The position numbers and the translations under genes were made by a program. The notes under the pieces are model-generated. The model saw only the letters and a program-made list of their open reading frames with translations, was not told where the DNA came from and searched no databases. Shown here one piece after another: positions 23,189 to 33,300 of a stretch of DNA of 56,703 nucleotides (position 1 is the stretch's first letter; each line of letters begins with the position of its first letter). Source of the DNA: an uncultured Collinsella sp. (lineage in GTDB: Bacteria; Actinomycetota; Coriobacteriia; Coriobacteriales; Coriobacteriaceae); assembly GCA_937896835.1 (NCBI GenBank), contig CALBOJ010000133.1:1-56703 (forward strand), given 5' to 3'.

Positions 23189-24241
23189 CTATGCGTTCTT
23201 CTGGACCTTGAAACGTTGCTTCAGCTGACCGCAGGCGGCATCAATATCATTGCCGCGAGAATTACGGATCGTGGTCTCGATGCCACGGGACTCAAGGCGA
23301 CGCTGAAGATCCTCGACCTTATGAATCGGAGACGGCTTGAGCGGGCTGCCCTCAATATCGTTAAGCTGGATCAGGTTAACGTGACACAGCGTACCCTCGC
23401 AGAAGTCGCAAAGCGCCTGCATCTCAGGGTTTGTGTCATTGACGCCTTCGATCATGGCGTACTCATAGGTTGGGCGGCGGCCCGTCTTTTCGGTGTAGAG
23501 CTGCAGTGCCTCATGAAGGCGCAGAAGCGTGTACTTCTTGACGCCAGGCATAAGCTTGTTGCGCGTGGACTGGATAGCGGAGTGCAAGGAAACGGCAAGC
23601 GTGAACTGCTCGGGGATGTCGGCAAACTTGCGAATACCGGGAATAACGCCGCTGGTAGAGACGGTGAGGTGACGAGCGCCGATACCGATGCCATCGGGGT
23701 CGTTGAGGATGCGCAACGCCTTGAGAACCTCGTCGTAGTTGGCAAACGGCTCACCCTGGCCCATGAAGACAACGCTCGTGGCGCGCTCACCAAAGTCGTT
23801 GGAGACATGAAGCACCTGGTCGACGATCTCTTGAGCGGTCAGAGAGCGCTTGAGGCCGTTGAGACCGGTAGCGCAAAAAGCGCAGCCCATGCCACAACCT
23901 GCCTGGGTGGAAACGCAGACAGAAAGCTTGTTACGACGGGGCATACCGACAGTCTCGACGGAAATGCCGTCGTGGTACTCGAGCAGATACTTGCGAGAGC
24001 CATCTTTAGAAACCTGCTTGGTGAGCTCAGTCGGCGTGTCAAACGCAAAAGCCTCTTTAAGCTGCTCGCGGAAAGCCTTGGGAAGGTTGGTCATATCGTC
24101 AAACGAACAAACGTTCTTCTCAAAGACCCATTCGATGAGCTGCTTCGCGCGGAAGGCGGGCTGGCCAAGTTCGGCAACAAGCTCGCGAATATCGTTTTGG
24201 CTCAAGTCGCGAATGTCCTGAGATTTAGTCCTGGGATTCAT
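23189..24241 (-). CDS. rlmN: 23S rRNA (adenine2503-C2)/tRNA methyltransferase RlmN
   Basis: RlmN is a radical SAM enzyme that methylates A2503 of 23S rRNA and A37 of some tRNAs. The iron-sulphur motif CGMGCAFCAT (C-x3-C-x2-C) is intact, followed by MGQGEPFANYDEV. The methyl-carrying cysteine of the family should be in the C-terminal AACGQL motif, which is present near residue 340. 350 residues, a normal length. AAAGG lies upstream of the ATG. It is transcribed divergently from ddl. The sequence supports RlmN rather than the Cfr resistance paralogue, by its gene context. Confidence 0.95.
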   Translation of the reverse strand: MNPRTKSQDIRDLSQNDIRELVAELGQPAFRAKQLIEWVFEKNVCSFDDMTNLPKAFREQLKEAFAFDTPTELTKQVSKDGSRKYLLEYHDGISVETVGMPRRNKLSVCVSTQAGCGMGCAFCATGLNGLKRSLTAQEIVDQVLHVSNDFGERATSVVFMGQGEPFANYDEVLKALRILNDPDGIGIGARHLTVSTSGVIPGIRKFADIPEQFTLAVSLHSAIQSTRNKLMPGVKKYTLLRLHEALQLYTEKTGRRPTYEYAMIEGVNDTNPEMQALCDFCEGTLCHVNLIQLNDIEGSPLKPSPIHKVEDLQRRLESRGIETTIRNSRGNDIDAACGQLKQRFKVQKNA

Positions 24242-24256
24242 GGAAGCCTTTCGATT

Positions 24257-24286
24257 TTGGGGAAACGTAGAGGGTATCGCTACAAT
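24257..24286 (+). promoter_or_regulatory. Promoter of ddl-dinG
   Basis: TTGGGG (24257-24262) and TACAAT (24281-24286) with an 18-base spacer, 40 bases before the ddl ATG. Confidence 0.6.
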
Positions 24287-24326
24287 ATGGTATCAGCTGC
24301 AGAAATTATAGAGGAGGAGTCTGCCC

Positions 24327-25292
24327 ATGCCGGGTAAAAGCCTAGAGAACATGCACGTAGCGGTCTTGGCGGGCGGTCATTCCGCTGAGCGCGAGATCTC
24401 GCTCAATTCGGGAAAGAACGTCGTGGTGGCCTTGAAGGAGGCTGGCTACACTTCGGTGGAGCTGCTCGACACGGCTGCCGATGATTTTATGGTAACCATG
24501 GCGACCGGCGGCTTTGACGTGGCGTTTATCGCCATGCACGGCGCCGGCGGTGAGGATGGTGCCATGCAGGGTGCCATGGAGACCCTGGGTATCCCCTACA
24601 CGGCCTCGGGCGTGCTCGCGAGCGCTTGCGGTGCCGACAAGGAGGTCTCGAAGCTCTTGTACGCCAAAGCGGGCATCCCCATTGCCCCCGGCCTTGCGCT
24701 CGAGGCGGGCGATGAAGTCGATATCGATCATATCGTCGAGGTTTGTGGCGAGCGCTGCTTTGTGAAGCCGGCCGTAAACGGTTCCAGCTATGGCATTTCT
24801 CTGGTCCATGAGCCCTCCGAGCTGCCCGCGGCAATCGCCAAGGCGTTTGAGTACGGCGACAAAGTGCTGGTCGAGAAGTGCATCGAGGGTACCGAGATCA
24901 CCGTCGGCGTATACGGCGAGGATGACGTGCGCGCCCTGCCGATTGTTGAGATCCGTAAGCCCGAGGACTGCGAGTTCTACGATCTGGACGTGAAGTATGT
25001 GGACCCCACGGATATCCATCGCATTCCGGCACAGATTTCGCCCGAGAACTACGCTCGTGCCCAGGAGCTCGCCTGTGCTGCCCATAAGGCGCTCGGCTGC
25101 CTGGGTATTTCGCGCAGCGACTTTATCGTGAGCGAGGATGGCCCCGTCATCCTCGAGACCAACACGATTCCCGGCATGACCGATACGTCGCTGTATCCGG
25201 ATGAGATTCGCCACACCGATGACATGACGTTCCCGCAGGTCTGTGACAGTCTGATTCGTATGGGGCTTCGTCGAGCGGGCGTTGCATGCTAA
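24327..25292 (+). CDS. ddl: D-alanine--D-alanine ligase
   Basis: Ddl joins two D-alanines with ATP for peptidoglycan. It has the ATP-grasp fold: the N-terminal GGHSAEREISLNSG motif, FVKPAVNGSSYGIS, the LVEKCIEG strand, and the C-terminal ETNTIPGMTDTSLYP metal-binding motif. 321 residues. GAGGAGG precedes the ATG. It overlaps the helicase gene by seven bases. It appears to be the D-Ala-D-Ala (vancomycin-sensitive) type by context; specificity residues were not verified. Confidence 0.95.
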   Translation: MPGKSLENMHVAVLAGGHSAEREISLNSGKNVVVALKEAGYTSVELLDTAADDFMVTMATGGFDVAFIAMHGAGGEDGAMQGAMETLGIPYTASGVLASACGADKEVSKLLYAKAGIPIAPGLALEAGDEVDIDHIVEVCGERCFVKPAVNGSSYGISLVHEPSELPAAIAKAFEYGDKVLVEKCIEGTEITVGVYGEDDVRALPIVEIRKPEDCEFYDLDVKYVDPTDIHRIPAQISPENYARAQELACAAHKALGCLGISRSDFIVSEDGPVILETNTIPGMTDTSLYPDEIRHTDDMTFPQVCDSLIRMGLRRAGVAC

Positions 25293-28180
25293 TCGAGGAC
25301 GCTGTTTCGTCGGGGACGCCGCAGTTCGTCATCGATTCCTATGCCACGCTTGCCGAGCGCGCCAAAACCCAATCGTTTGGTCTCATCGAGGAAGACGTTA
25401 TCGTCCTCGATACCGAGACCACGGGTCTTTCGGTGCAGGACAATGAACTGATTGAGATCTCGGCTGCCCGTCTTTCGGGCCGCGAGATCGTCGACCGGTT
25501 CGATACCTTCGTGCATCCCAAGCAGCTGATTCCCGCCGAGATTACCGAACTCACGAGCATTACAAACGCCGATGTGGTGGATGCCCCGTCGGCGGTTGAG
25601 GCCGTCGCCGCTCTCGCCGATTTTGTCGGCGGCTGCCCGGTGATTGCGCATAACGCCACCTTCGACCGTTCGTTTATCGAGTCGGTCAAGGGCGGTGTCA
25701 ACGTCAGCGACATCTGGATCGATTCGCTGGCGCTGTCGCGCATCGCGCTTCCGCGCCTGGCATCGCATAAGCTGTCTTTTATGGCAGATCTGTTTGGCTG
25801 TGACTCGGTATCACACCGTGCCAATGCCGACGTCGACGCCCTGTGTGGTGTGTGGCGCGTGCTGCTCGTGGCGCTCACCGACTTGCCCCAGGGCCTCATG
25901 GCGCGCCTAGCCGACATGCATCCGGACGTGCCTTGGTCCTATCGTCCTATCTTCTCATTCTTGGCAAGGCAGAACCCTGGTTCTATCTTCTCTCTCAGCG
26001 CCGCTCGTGCTGACGTTCTCAAGGCCGATCGCGCCGACGATCGGGTGGACGCCGATGAGCTGCCGGTTCTCAAGATGCCGAGTCGTGAGGAGATCGAGGC
26101 AGACTATGCGCCAGGTGGCCTGGTCAATCGCATGTATCCCACCTACGAGCCGCGTGATGAGCAGATCGCGATGGCACTCGAGGTCCGCGATGCGCTGGTC
26201 ACGGGCACTCATCGAGTAATTGAGGCAGGCACAGGCGTCGGCAAATCGATGGCCTATCTGGTGCCTTTTGCCGAGGCAGCACGCCGTAACAACATCACGG
26301 TAGGTATTGCGACCAAATCGAACAATCTTGCCGACCAGCTCATGTACCATGAGCTGCCAAAACTTGCCGAGCAACTGGACGGTGGTCTGTCATTTTGCGC
26401 TCTCAAGGGGTATGACCACTATCCGTGCCTGCGCAAGCTCGAGCGCATGAGCCGCGGCCAGGTCGAGATTACCACCAAGCGCGATCCGGCGGACACGCTC
26501 ACGGCGGTCGCGGTCATTATGGCGTACGTCTGCCAATCAGCCGATGGCGACCTCGACTCGCTCGGCATTCGGTGGCGCAGCGTCAACCGTCCCGACTTTA
26601 CGACGGCCTCGCGCGAGTGTGCTCGTCGCCTCTGCCCGTTTTTCCCTGATAAATGTTTGGTCCACGGCGCTCGCCGTCGTGCGGCGCATGCCGATGTGGT
26701 GGTCACCAACCATTCCCTGCTGTTCCGCAACGTCGCGGCCGAGGGCAGGATTTTGCCTCCGATTCGTCATTGGGTAATCGACGAGGCCCATTCCATCGAG
26801 CGCGAGGCGCGCCGTCAGTGGGCGCGTGTGGTGTCGGCGGACGAATCGCGCGTTCTGTTTGAGCGTCTGGGTGGCTCGAGCACCGGCGCGCTAAGCCAGG
26901 TTTCCCGTGATTTGGCAACCTCCGAGGGCTCTACGCTCTATCTGGGCCTTACTGCCAAGGCGACGTCGACGGTTGCGCGCGCGAGCATGGCGATCGCCGG
27001 CGTGTTCGATGGCGTTCGCGAGCTCGGTCGCCGTGCCCGTGGGGGCTATGACAATGCCAATCTATGGATTGGCCCCGAGCTGCGCGAATCTGACGACTGG
27101 CATGATTTCTTACAGTCGGCCTACGCTGCCATCGGCACATTGGAACAAGCTGACAAGAGCGTCGACGCGCTGGTACAAGCCGTCGCCGCCGACAAGCCCG
27201 AGGTTGTTGTCGACCTGGGTGATATCTCGCGCCGCCTGCACGAGCTGGCCGAGAACCTCAAGCTCATCATTGACGGCACCGATGAACACTACGTGTATTC
27301 GCTGCAGGTCAATCGCAGGCTGCGTGCCGGCGGCGAGTCGATGACCGCGGAGCGCATCGATATTGGCGAGGCCTTGGCAACCGAGTGGCTGCCCGAGGTT
27401 CACACGGCTATCTTTGCCTCGGCGACCATGACGGTGTCCAAAAGCTTTGAACACTTTAACCATGCGGTCGGCCTCGATCGCATCGGTGCTTCAACATCCT
27501 CATCGCTGCACTTGGACTCGAGCTACGACTTCGATTCGAACATGGCTGTAGTCGTTGCGGGCGATATCCCCGATCCGCGCGATCGTGAGAGCTATCTTAC
27601 GGCGCTCGAGCGCGTGCTGGTCGACGCTCATCTTGCCATGGGCGGCTCGGTGCTCACGCTGTTCACCAACAGGCGTGACATGGAGGAGCTGTACGATCGC
27701 GTCGAGCCCAAGATGGCTCGTGCGGGCCTGGAACTCAACTGCCAGCAGCGCAACTCATCTCCTCGTCGCCTGCGCGACCGGTTTATCAACGAGCCAACCT
27801 CATCGCTTTTTGCGCTTAAGGCCTTCTGGGAGGGGTTTGACGCCAGCGGCGAGACGCTGCGCTGCGTCATCATTCCCAAGCTGCCGTTCTCGAGCCCCAC
27901 GGACCCGCTCTCGTGCGAGCGCAACCTGCGCGAAGACCGCGCTTGGGCGCGCTATTCGCTGCCTGAGGCAGTGCTCGAGGTCAAGCAGGCGGCCGGCCGC
28001 CTTATCCGCTCGTCGACCGATTGCGGCGTGCTGATTCTGGCCGACCCGCGCCTGGTGACGAAGGGCTACGGAAAGAAGTTCTTAACGTCGCTGCCCACGA
28101 GCTCCTACCAGCGCATCGAATCGGCGCAGATCGGGCACTATCTACAGCTGTGGCGCGCACGCCACGAGCGGCGGCGCTAA
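25286..28180 (+). CDS. dinG: DinG-type helicase with N-terminal DEDDh exonuclease
   Basis: Residues of about 28-195 are a DnaQ-like 3'-5' exonuclease: VLDTETTG, HNATFDRSF and HRANADVDAL supply the DEDDh acidic and histidine residues. The remainder is an XPD/DinG-like superfamily 2 helicase: Walker A GTGVGKS at 315-321, DEAH at 499-502, and Arg-rich motif VI near QAAGRLIRS. Cysteines between motifs I and II (PCLRKL..., ECARRLCPFFPDKC) fit the iron-sulphur cluster. The fusion is common in Gram-positive DinG, in which the helicase activity may be lost; here Walker A and DEAH are intact. 964 residues. A WYL gene on the other strand overlaps its 3' end by four bases. Confidence 0.93.
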   Translation: MLIEDAVSSGTPQFVIDSYATLAERAKTQSFGLIEEDVIVLDTETTGLSVQDNELIEISAARLSGREIVDRFDTFVHPKQLIPAEITELTSITNADVVDAPSAVEAVAALADFVGGCPVIAHNATFDRSFIESVKGGVNVSDIWIDSLALSRIALPRLASHKLSFMADLFGCDSVSHRANADVDALCGVWRVLLVALTDLPQGLMARLADMHPDVPWSYRPIFSFLARQNPGSIFSLSAARADVLKADRADDRVDADELPVLKMPSREEIEADYAPGGLVNRMYPTYEPRDEQIAMALEVRDALVTGTHRVIEAGTGVGKSMAYLVPFAEAARRNNITVGIATKSNNLADQLMYHELPKLAEQLDGGLSFCALKGYDHYPCLRKLERMSRGQVEITTKRDPADTLTAVAVIMAYVCQSADGDLDSLGIRWRSVNRPDFTTASRECARRLCPFFPDKCLVHGARRRAAHADVVVTNHSLLFRNVAAEGRILPPIRHWVIDEAHSIEREARRQWARVVSADESRVLFERLGGSSTGALSQVSRDLATSEGSTLYLGLTAKATSTVARASMAIAGVFDGVRELGRRARGGYDNANLWIGPELRESDDWHDFLQSAYAAIGTLEQADKSVDALVQAVAADKPEVVVDLGDISRRLHELAENLKLIIDGTDEHYVYSLQVNRRLRAGGESMTAERIDIGEALATEWLPEVHTAIFASATMTVSKSFEHFNHAVGLDRIGASTSSSLHLDSSYDFDSNMAVVVAGDIPDPRDRESYLTALERVLVDAHLAMGGSVLTLFTNRRDMEELYDRVEPKMARAGLELNCQQRNSSPRRLRDRFINEPTSSLFALKAFWEGFDASGETLRCVIIPKLPFSSPTDPLSCERNLREDRAWARYSLPEAVLEVKQAAGRLIRSSTDCGVLILADPRLVTKGYGKKFLTSLPTSSYQRIESAQIGHYLQLWRARHERRR

Positions 28181-29094
28181 AGCGGACAGACGAGAGTTTT
28201 TGCCATATCGCACAGACGCTTTGACAGGGTGGGGTCATCCAAGATGCGGATGGCTCCGCCCGCTGCGATTATCTGGCTCAGTAGCCAACGCTCGGAGCCG
28301 TAATGCACGGTTACCGTTGCCATGTCTGCCCCGCTGCGCTCGATGAGGGTGATGCCGGCCCAGTCCAGATGCTCCGCCATATCGAATGGCATCAAGAGCT
28401 TTGCGCTACGCTGCGTCCGGGCAAGGGAATCGTGGAGGGATGCGACGTCCGGTGCGTGAGGCACGACGGAGTCTTCCGTCAAGGCGAGTCCCTCGATTTT
28501 ATCCATGCGATAGGTGCGCTGCTCATCGACCGCGATGTCCCAGGCAATCAGATATGTTTGGTCGCCGTTTGCCGTAATGCGCAAGGGGTCGACCAGGCGC
28601 TCGCGTGGCCGCGCATCGTCCATCGAGCGATACGAGATACGACAGCGAACGCCGTCCTGAATGGCGCAGCTCAGCTGCTGCCAGTGCGACCCGTGGTTGA
28701 CGGTGTCAAAGACGTGCTGGTTATAGCCGAGCTCTTCGGGTAGAAGAGCATGTCGAATTCGAGCCGCCGCCTGGGGCTCGATCCCCAACGATTCAAGTTC
28801 GTGGTTGAGCACAGCGCCCTCGGCGGCACTCAGGCGCAGCGGTAGTACACGCCCGGCGTCACCGGTGAGGACCACGCGCTCGCCGTGGCATTCGCAGATG
28901 ATACGCGCACCCGATTCTCGGTCCGCGAGCGTCGAGACGATCTCGAGAATCTCGTCGAGCGACGCCCCCGTGATGTCAAAGCGACTGCAAATCTCGGTTC
29001 GTGTCATGCCGCTCTCGCCGGCGGCGTAGAGGGCCTCCATGATGTCGATGGCGCGCGAGAGCCTCTGCTCGCTGGTGAGTTTACGCACGGGCAT
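28177..29094 (-). CDS. WYL-domain transcriptional regulator (PafC-like)
   Basis: An N-terminal winged helix (about residues 1-65, SRAIDIMEALYAAGESGMTR) is followed by a WYL domain (TYLIAWDIAVDEQRTYRMDK around 180-200) and a WCX-like C-terminal extension. Such paired WYL proteins resemble PafB/PafC, which activate DNA-damage genes in mycobacteria. The start at 29094 is preferred (AAAGGA upstream); an in-frame ATG at 29115 is possible. It overlaps the upstream WYL gene by 14 bases, so the two probably form one complex. About 305 residues. Confidence 0.88.
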   Translation of the reverse strand: MPVRKLTSEQRLSRAIDIMEALYAAGESGMTRTEICSRFDITGASLDEILEIVSTLADRESGARIICECHGERVVLTGDAGRVLPLRLSAAEGAVLNHELESLGIEPQAAARIRHALLPEELGYNQHVFDTVNHGSHWQQLSCAIQDGVRCRISYRSMDDARPRERLVDPLRITANGDQTYLIAWDIAVDEQRTYRMDKIEGLALTEDSVVPHAPDVASLHDSLARTQRSAKLLMPFDMAEHLDWAGITLIERSGADMATVTVHYGSERWLLSQIIAAGGAIRILDDPTLSKRLCDMAKTLVCPL

Positions 29095-30103
29095 GCTCGT
29101 GCACCGTCCTTTCAATGAGGTGGTTCCACGCCTGCTTGAGCGATTTGGGGGCCATGGGCCTCATGCCGTCCATGGCGTGGGCCATGCAAAATGAGGCGGC
29201 GGCTTCAAGATCGCGCACGTCAACGGTCCAAGTCCATCCCGAATCGGTGTGTGCGAGCTCACCTCGCCCGCGCGTGAGGCCGTTGATCATATCGATCTGC
29301 GTCTGCGGGGCGAACGAGAACGTAGCCGCAACGGGCGGGCGGTCGGCAAAATCGAATTCAAAGAACAGGTAGTCGTTGAGATTGAAGTCTGCAGGGATGG
29401 CGTAGGCCTTCGAAGGACGCCAAGCGCGAACGATACGGTCGCAGCGGAATGTCCTGATGTCGTCGGTGGCATTGTCGAGGCCGCAGAAGTACGCAACGCC
29501 CTCGCGCTCGAACATGCCGTAGACGCAGACGGTACGCTCTTTCTGCTCACCGCGTCCGTTCTGATATAAAAATCGCAGTGCGCATCGCTCGGCAAAGGCG
29601 CTCCATACCGCATCGACGGTGGGAGAGCGGCGGATCGGTGCTTCGTCCGCCGTCGTCCTGCCGGTGAGGTAGGCAATCTTGGAACGAATATCGGCAAGCG
29701 GCGCGGCAAAAGTGGATGAGCCGGCCGCTATTGTCTGGTCGATAGCGTTGAGCAGGATATCGGCGTCGTCTGCGGTGATGAGGCCGCCTGCCGCAAACGT
29801 GTGCTCGCGGTCGATTGTCCATGAGCTTTCCTCGGTCTCCTGCGCGCCGGCGGGGCGAACCTCCTTGATTAAGATGCCGCGTTCGAGCAGTTTGTCACGA
29901 TCGCGCCGAAACTTGCGCTTATCCGAGTCGATATTGCCCGAGCCATATCCCAGGTCAGAATCCAAGACGATCTGCTCGGTCGTCAGCGGTTCGGGGGAGC
30001 TGTTGAGCACAAAGAAAAGATTGAGGATGCGCTGAGCCGTTTTATCGAAACTGGGCTCCGAATTCCCCTTTTTAATTGTCGCGGTCGCGTCGCTTGCCGT
30101 CAT
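29081..30103 (-). CDS. WYL-domain transcriptional regulator (PafB-like)
   Basis: 340 residues: an N-terminal helix-turn-helix region (about 20-85, LTTEQIVLDSDLGYGSGNID), and a WYL domain (about 180-245) with the VAYFCGLDNATDDIRTFRCDRI block, then a C-terminal WCX-like region. It is first gene of the WYL pair and divergent from the membrane peptidase-like gene. Targets are not visible. It sits beside the DinG helicase, fitting a DNA-damage theme, but that is inference. Confidence 0.88.
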   Translation of the reverse strand: MTASDATATIKKGNSEPSFDKTAQRILNLFFVLNSSPEPLTTEQIVLDSDLGYGSGNIDSDKRKFRRDRDKLLERGILIKEVRPAGAQETEESSWTIDREHTFAAGGLITADDADILLNAIDQTIAAGSSTFAAPLADIRSKIAYLTGRTTADEAPIRRSPTVDAVWSAFAERCALRFLYQNGRGEQKERTVCVYGMFEREGVAYFCGLDNATDDIRTFRCDRIVRAWRPSKAYAIPADFNLNDYLFFEFDFADRPPVAATFSFAPQTQIDMINGLTRGRGELAHTDSGWTWTVDVRDLEAAASFCMAHAMDGMRPMAPKSLKQAWNHLIERTVHEHARA

Positions 30104-30301
30104 AGAGTCCTCGCATGAGAAGGTGGTTTGCTGCCATGATTTTAGTCCGATATGGAGATTAGGCTATATCCTTGTCCGCTCGGGGCGTTAAGATGGCCCG
30201 AATTCGGTCGTTTGCGCTCGCTCGGGGTATACTTTCGACTATATACGGTTCTAATGTGCATGCATTGGGCCTATTTGTCGGATTATGGATGTGGAGCGCA
30301 C

Positions 30302-33300
30302 ATGGCGAACACCCAGAACTATATTAACCACCTGCTGCAGAACACCGGCATTACGCCGGCATGCAGCGAAGAAGAGCGCTTGGCTGCCGAGGATATCGCT
30401 CAGATCTTCCGCAACCACGGCTTTGATCCCGAGGTTCAGGAGTTCAATGCCCCGGCGCCCAGCAGGTTGGCATTTGCCGTTACCGGTATTCTTGCGTTTG
30501 CCGGCGCCCTGCTGATGGGCATCGGCGGCGGCATCGGCTTGGTCGGCACCTTGCTGGCCATTGTCGGTGCCGTTCTTTACGTGCTCGAGCGCACGGGCCA
30601 TCCCGTGGTTTCGCGCCTGGGCAAGACGGGCGTGAGCCAAAATGTCATCGCCTACCACAAGGCCTCGGGCCCGCTCGCGTCTCCGCGCAACCGCCCGGTG
30701 GTCGTTGTCGCACACTACGACTCTCCCCGTGCTGAGCTGCTCGCCCGCGAGCCCTATGCTTCGTATCGTGCGCTCATCGCCAAGCTGTTGCCCGTTGCCA
30801 CGGTTGCCCCTGCTGCCGTTGCCATCTTGCGTATCCTGCCGCTCCCCGGCGCGCTCAAGGTTCTGCTGTGGATTGTCGCGATCCTCGCTTCCCTCGTTGC
30901 GCTCGCCAACGCGGCAAACATCATTTCTAACCGTTTTGTGCTTCCCTATACGTCCGGCGCAGTGTGCAACAAGTCTTCTGTCGCCGCTATGCTCGGCGTT
31001 ATGGACAACGTTGCTCCCTTCCAGGGCGAAAACGAGTTTCCCGACGATGTTCCGTTCGATACCTATTTTGGGGAGCAGAAGCGTCGTGCCGAGGAGATGG
31101 CGCGCGCAGCAGCGGAGTATGCCGCGGCCCAACAGCAAAACGACTACGGCAACACCATCGAGTATGAAGAGCCTACCTACGCCGAGGACGAGTTCGGTCA
31201 GCCGATTGCTCCCGACGCTCAGACCGAGCCCGAACAGGGCGAGGCTTTCGACGAGCAGATCGAGGGCTTTGAGGGTGCGTCTGCCGACGAGACGCTGATT
31301 GGCGCCATCGTGCCCGAGGATCAGAATCAGGCTGTCCAGGCCGAAGAGTTCAATGACGAGGTTTCCGCTGCCGAGCCGGCGGAGGAGCCTGTCGCGGCCG
31401 AGCCCGAGCCCAAGCTCTATCGCAATGCCGCCGGCAACATCCGCTTTGGTTCGGATGCCATCCGTGCGCTCGGGATGCTTCCCGAGTCCTGCACGCTCGA
31501 TTACGAGGAGGGCGAGGAGCCGACGTTTGAGCCCGAGCCTGCCCCCGTCGTGACTGCATCTGCGCCCGCCGTCACCGTGGATGATGAGTCTGCCGCGGTG
31601 ACGGCGGGCGTTGCCGAGCCCGAGGCGGTGTCCGCGATCGATCCCGCGGCAGGACTGGACATTTTGGCCCCCGCCGCGCCGGCGCAAGACGTTGCGGACG
31701 AGCCTGACGACGATTACGTTGAACAGCCGAGGCGCGTGTCTTACGAGAGCGATACTGATTTTTCGGCCGAGATTCCCGCGGCAACGCCCCATGCCGATAT
31801 TGCATCCGCGTTCTCTTCGATTGGCGCCAGTGCTTCCAACTTCTTTAAGGGTGCGCTTGCAAAGGGCAAGAAATTTGTCGACGATTTCGAGGAGAAGCGC
31901 GCTGCCGCACGCGAGGCTGCCGAGCAGGAGGCTATCGCTCAGCAGCAGGCAGCCGAGGCGGCACGTGAGCGCGCGGCGCAAGAGCTCGAGCAGAACGAGG
32001 CTATGCAGTCCGTGCCCGTCGACGCTGCCGAAGCTACAACGTCCTTTGAGTCCCAGCAACCGGCGTCCACGGATGTTGTTGAGGCGACGACGTCTTTCGA
32101 GGCTCAGCAGCACGTCGATAGCACCATGTCGTTTGATGCCGCGCAGTTCGATTCCACGATAACGTTTGAAAAGCAAGGCACCGCGATTGCCGAGCCCCTT
32201 CCTGTTTCCGATGAGCAGGGCGACGCGGCAGACGATGACGAGCCCATTGATGCTGCCGAAATTCAGGATGTTGCCGAGGACGAGTCCGTCGAGGTCAACT
32301 CTGACGAAGAGCAATACGCGGCAGCCGATCAAGGTGATTCGGCCGAGGTCGAGCAGGAGGAGGTGCCTGCGGTTTCCGAGACTCCCGAGACGGATGAGTC
32401 GAGGCCTTACTCCACGCAGATTTTCACCATGCCGACCCCGAGTGGTTCCGGTGCCACGGTTGCCAATGTCGCTCCCACCCAGGACGAAACGGTCGATTCC
32501 CTTATGGCCCAGATTTCCTCCCAAGCATCGCCGCGTCCGCAGATGAATGTTCCCGATCCGGCGTCGGCACCGTCGCCTGCACCCTCCTCGTCTCCGCTGG
32601 CTTCGGTCCCCGATCCGTCGCTGCCGTCGATGAAGCAGACAAACGTTGCGTCTCGCACGTCGCTGTTCGACCTTCCCGATCCCTCCGCACAGGTCAACGA
32701 CCCCTTTGCTACCGCCCAGGGTCCCGAACCCACATCGGCACCCGTTGCGCCTCCTATGCCCGTTGCGTCGGGCGCACAGCCGATCGAGACCATTTCGGCT
32801 CCCGCCCCTGCGGCACCCAAGTCTCGCAAGCGCGGCCTGGGCGGCCTGTTCGGTCGTAAAAAGAAAAACGAACAGGACAGCATGAGTGACTGGCTGGGCG
32901 TCGAAGACGATTACGATGCCAAGAAGTCCGGTCGCGGCATCGGTTCGTGGGATAATTTCGAGGACGATAACGATGGCTGGAAGGGCGGCGCTACGTCTTC
33001 CGACGGCGCTTCTTCCGAAGATATGCTCTCGGCTGTCGCCTCTATGGGCGACGATGAGCTGCTCGGTCACGATATCTGGTTTGTGGCAACGGGCGCCTCG
33101 GATTGTGATGGCGCCGGTATGAAGGCCTTCTTGGCTTCGCATCGCGATAAGCTCCGCGGCGTCTTCTTCATCAATCTTGAATCCGTCGGCGCCGGTAGGC
33201 TTTCGGTGGTGACGGTTGAGGGCGAACAGCAGCTGCTCAAGGGCGATCGCCGCATCATGAACCTGGTCAGCAAGGTGTGCAAGTCGTTCCATGTCGATTG

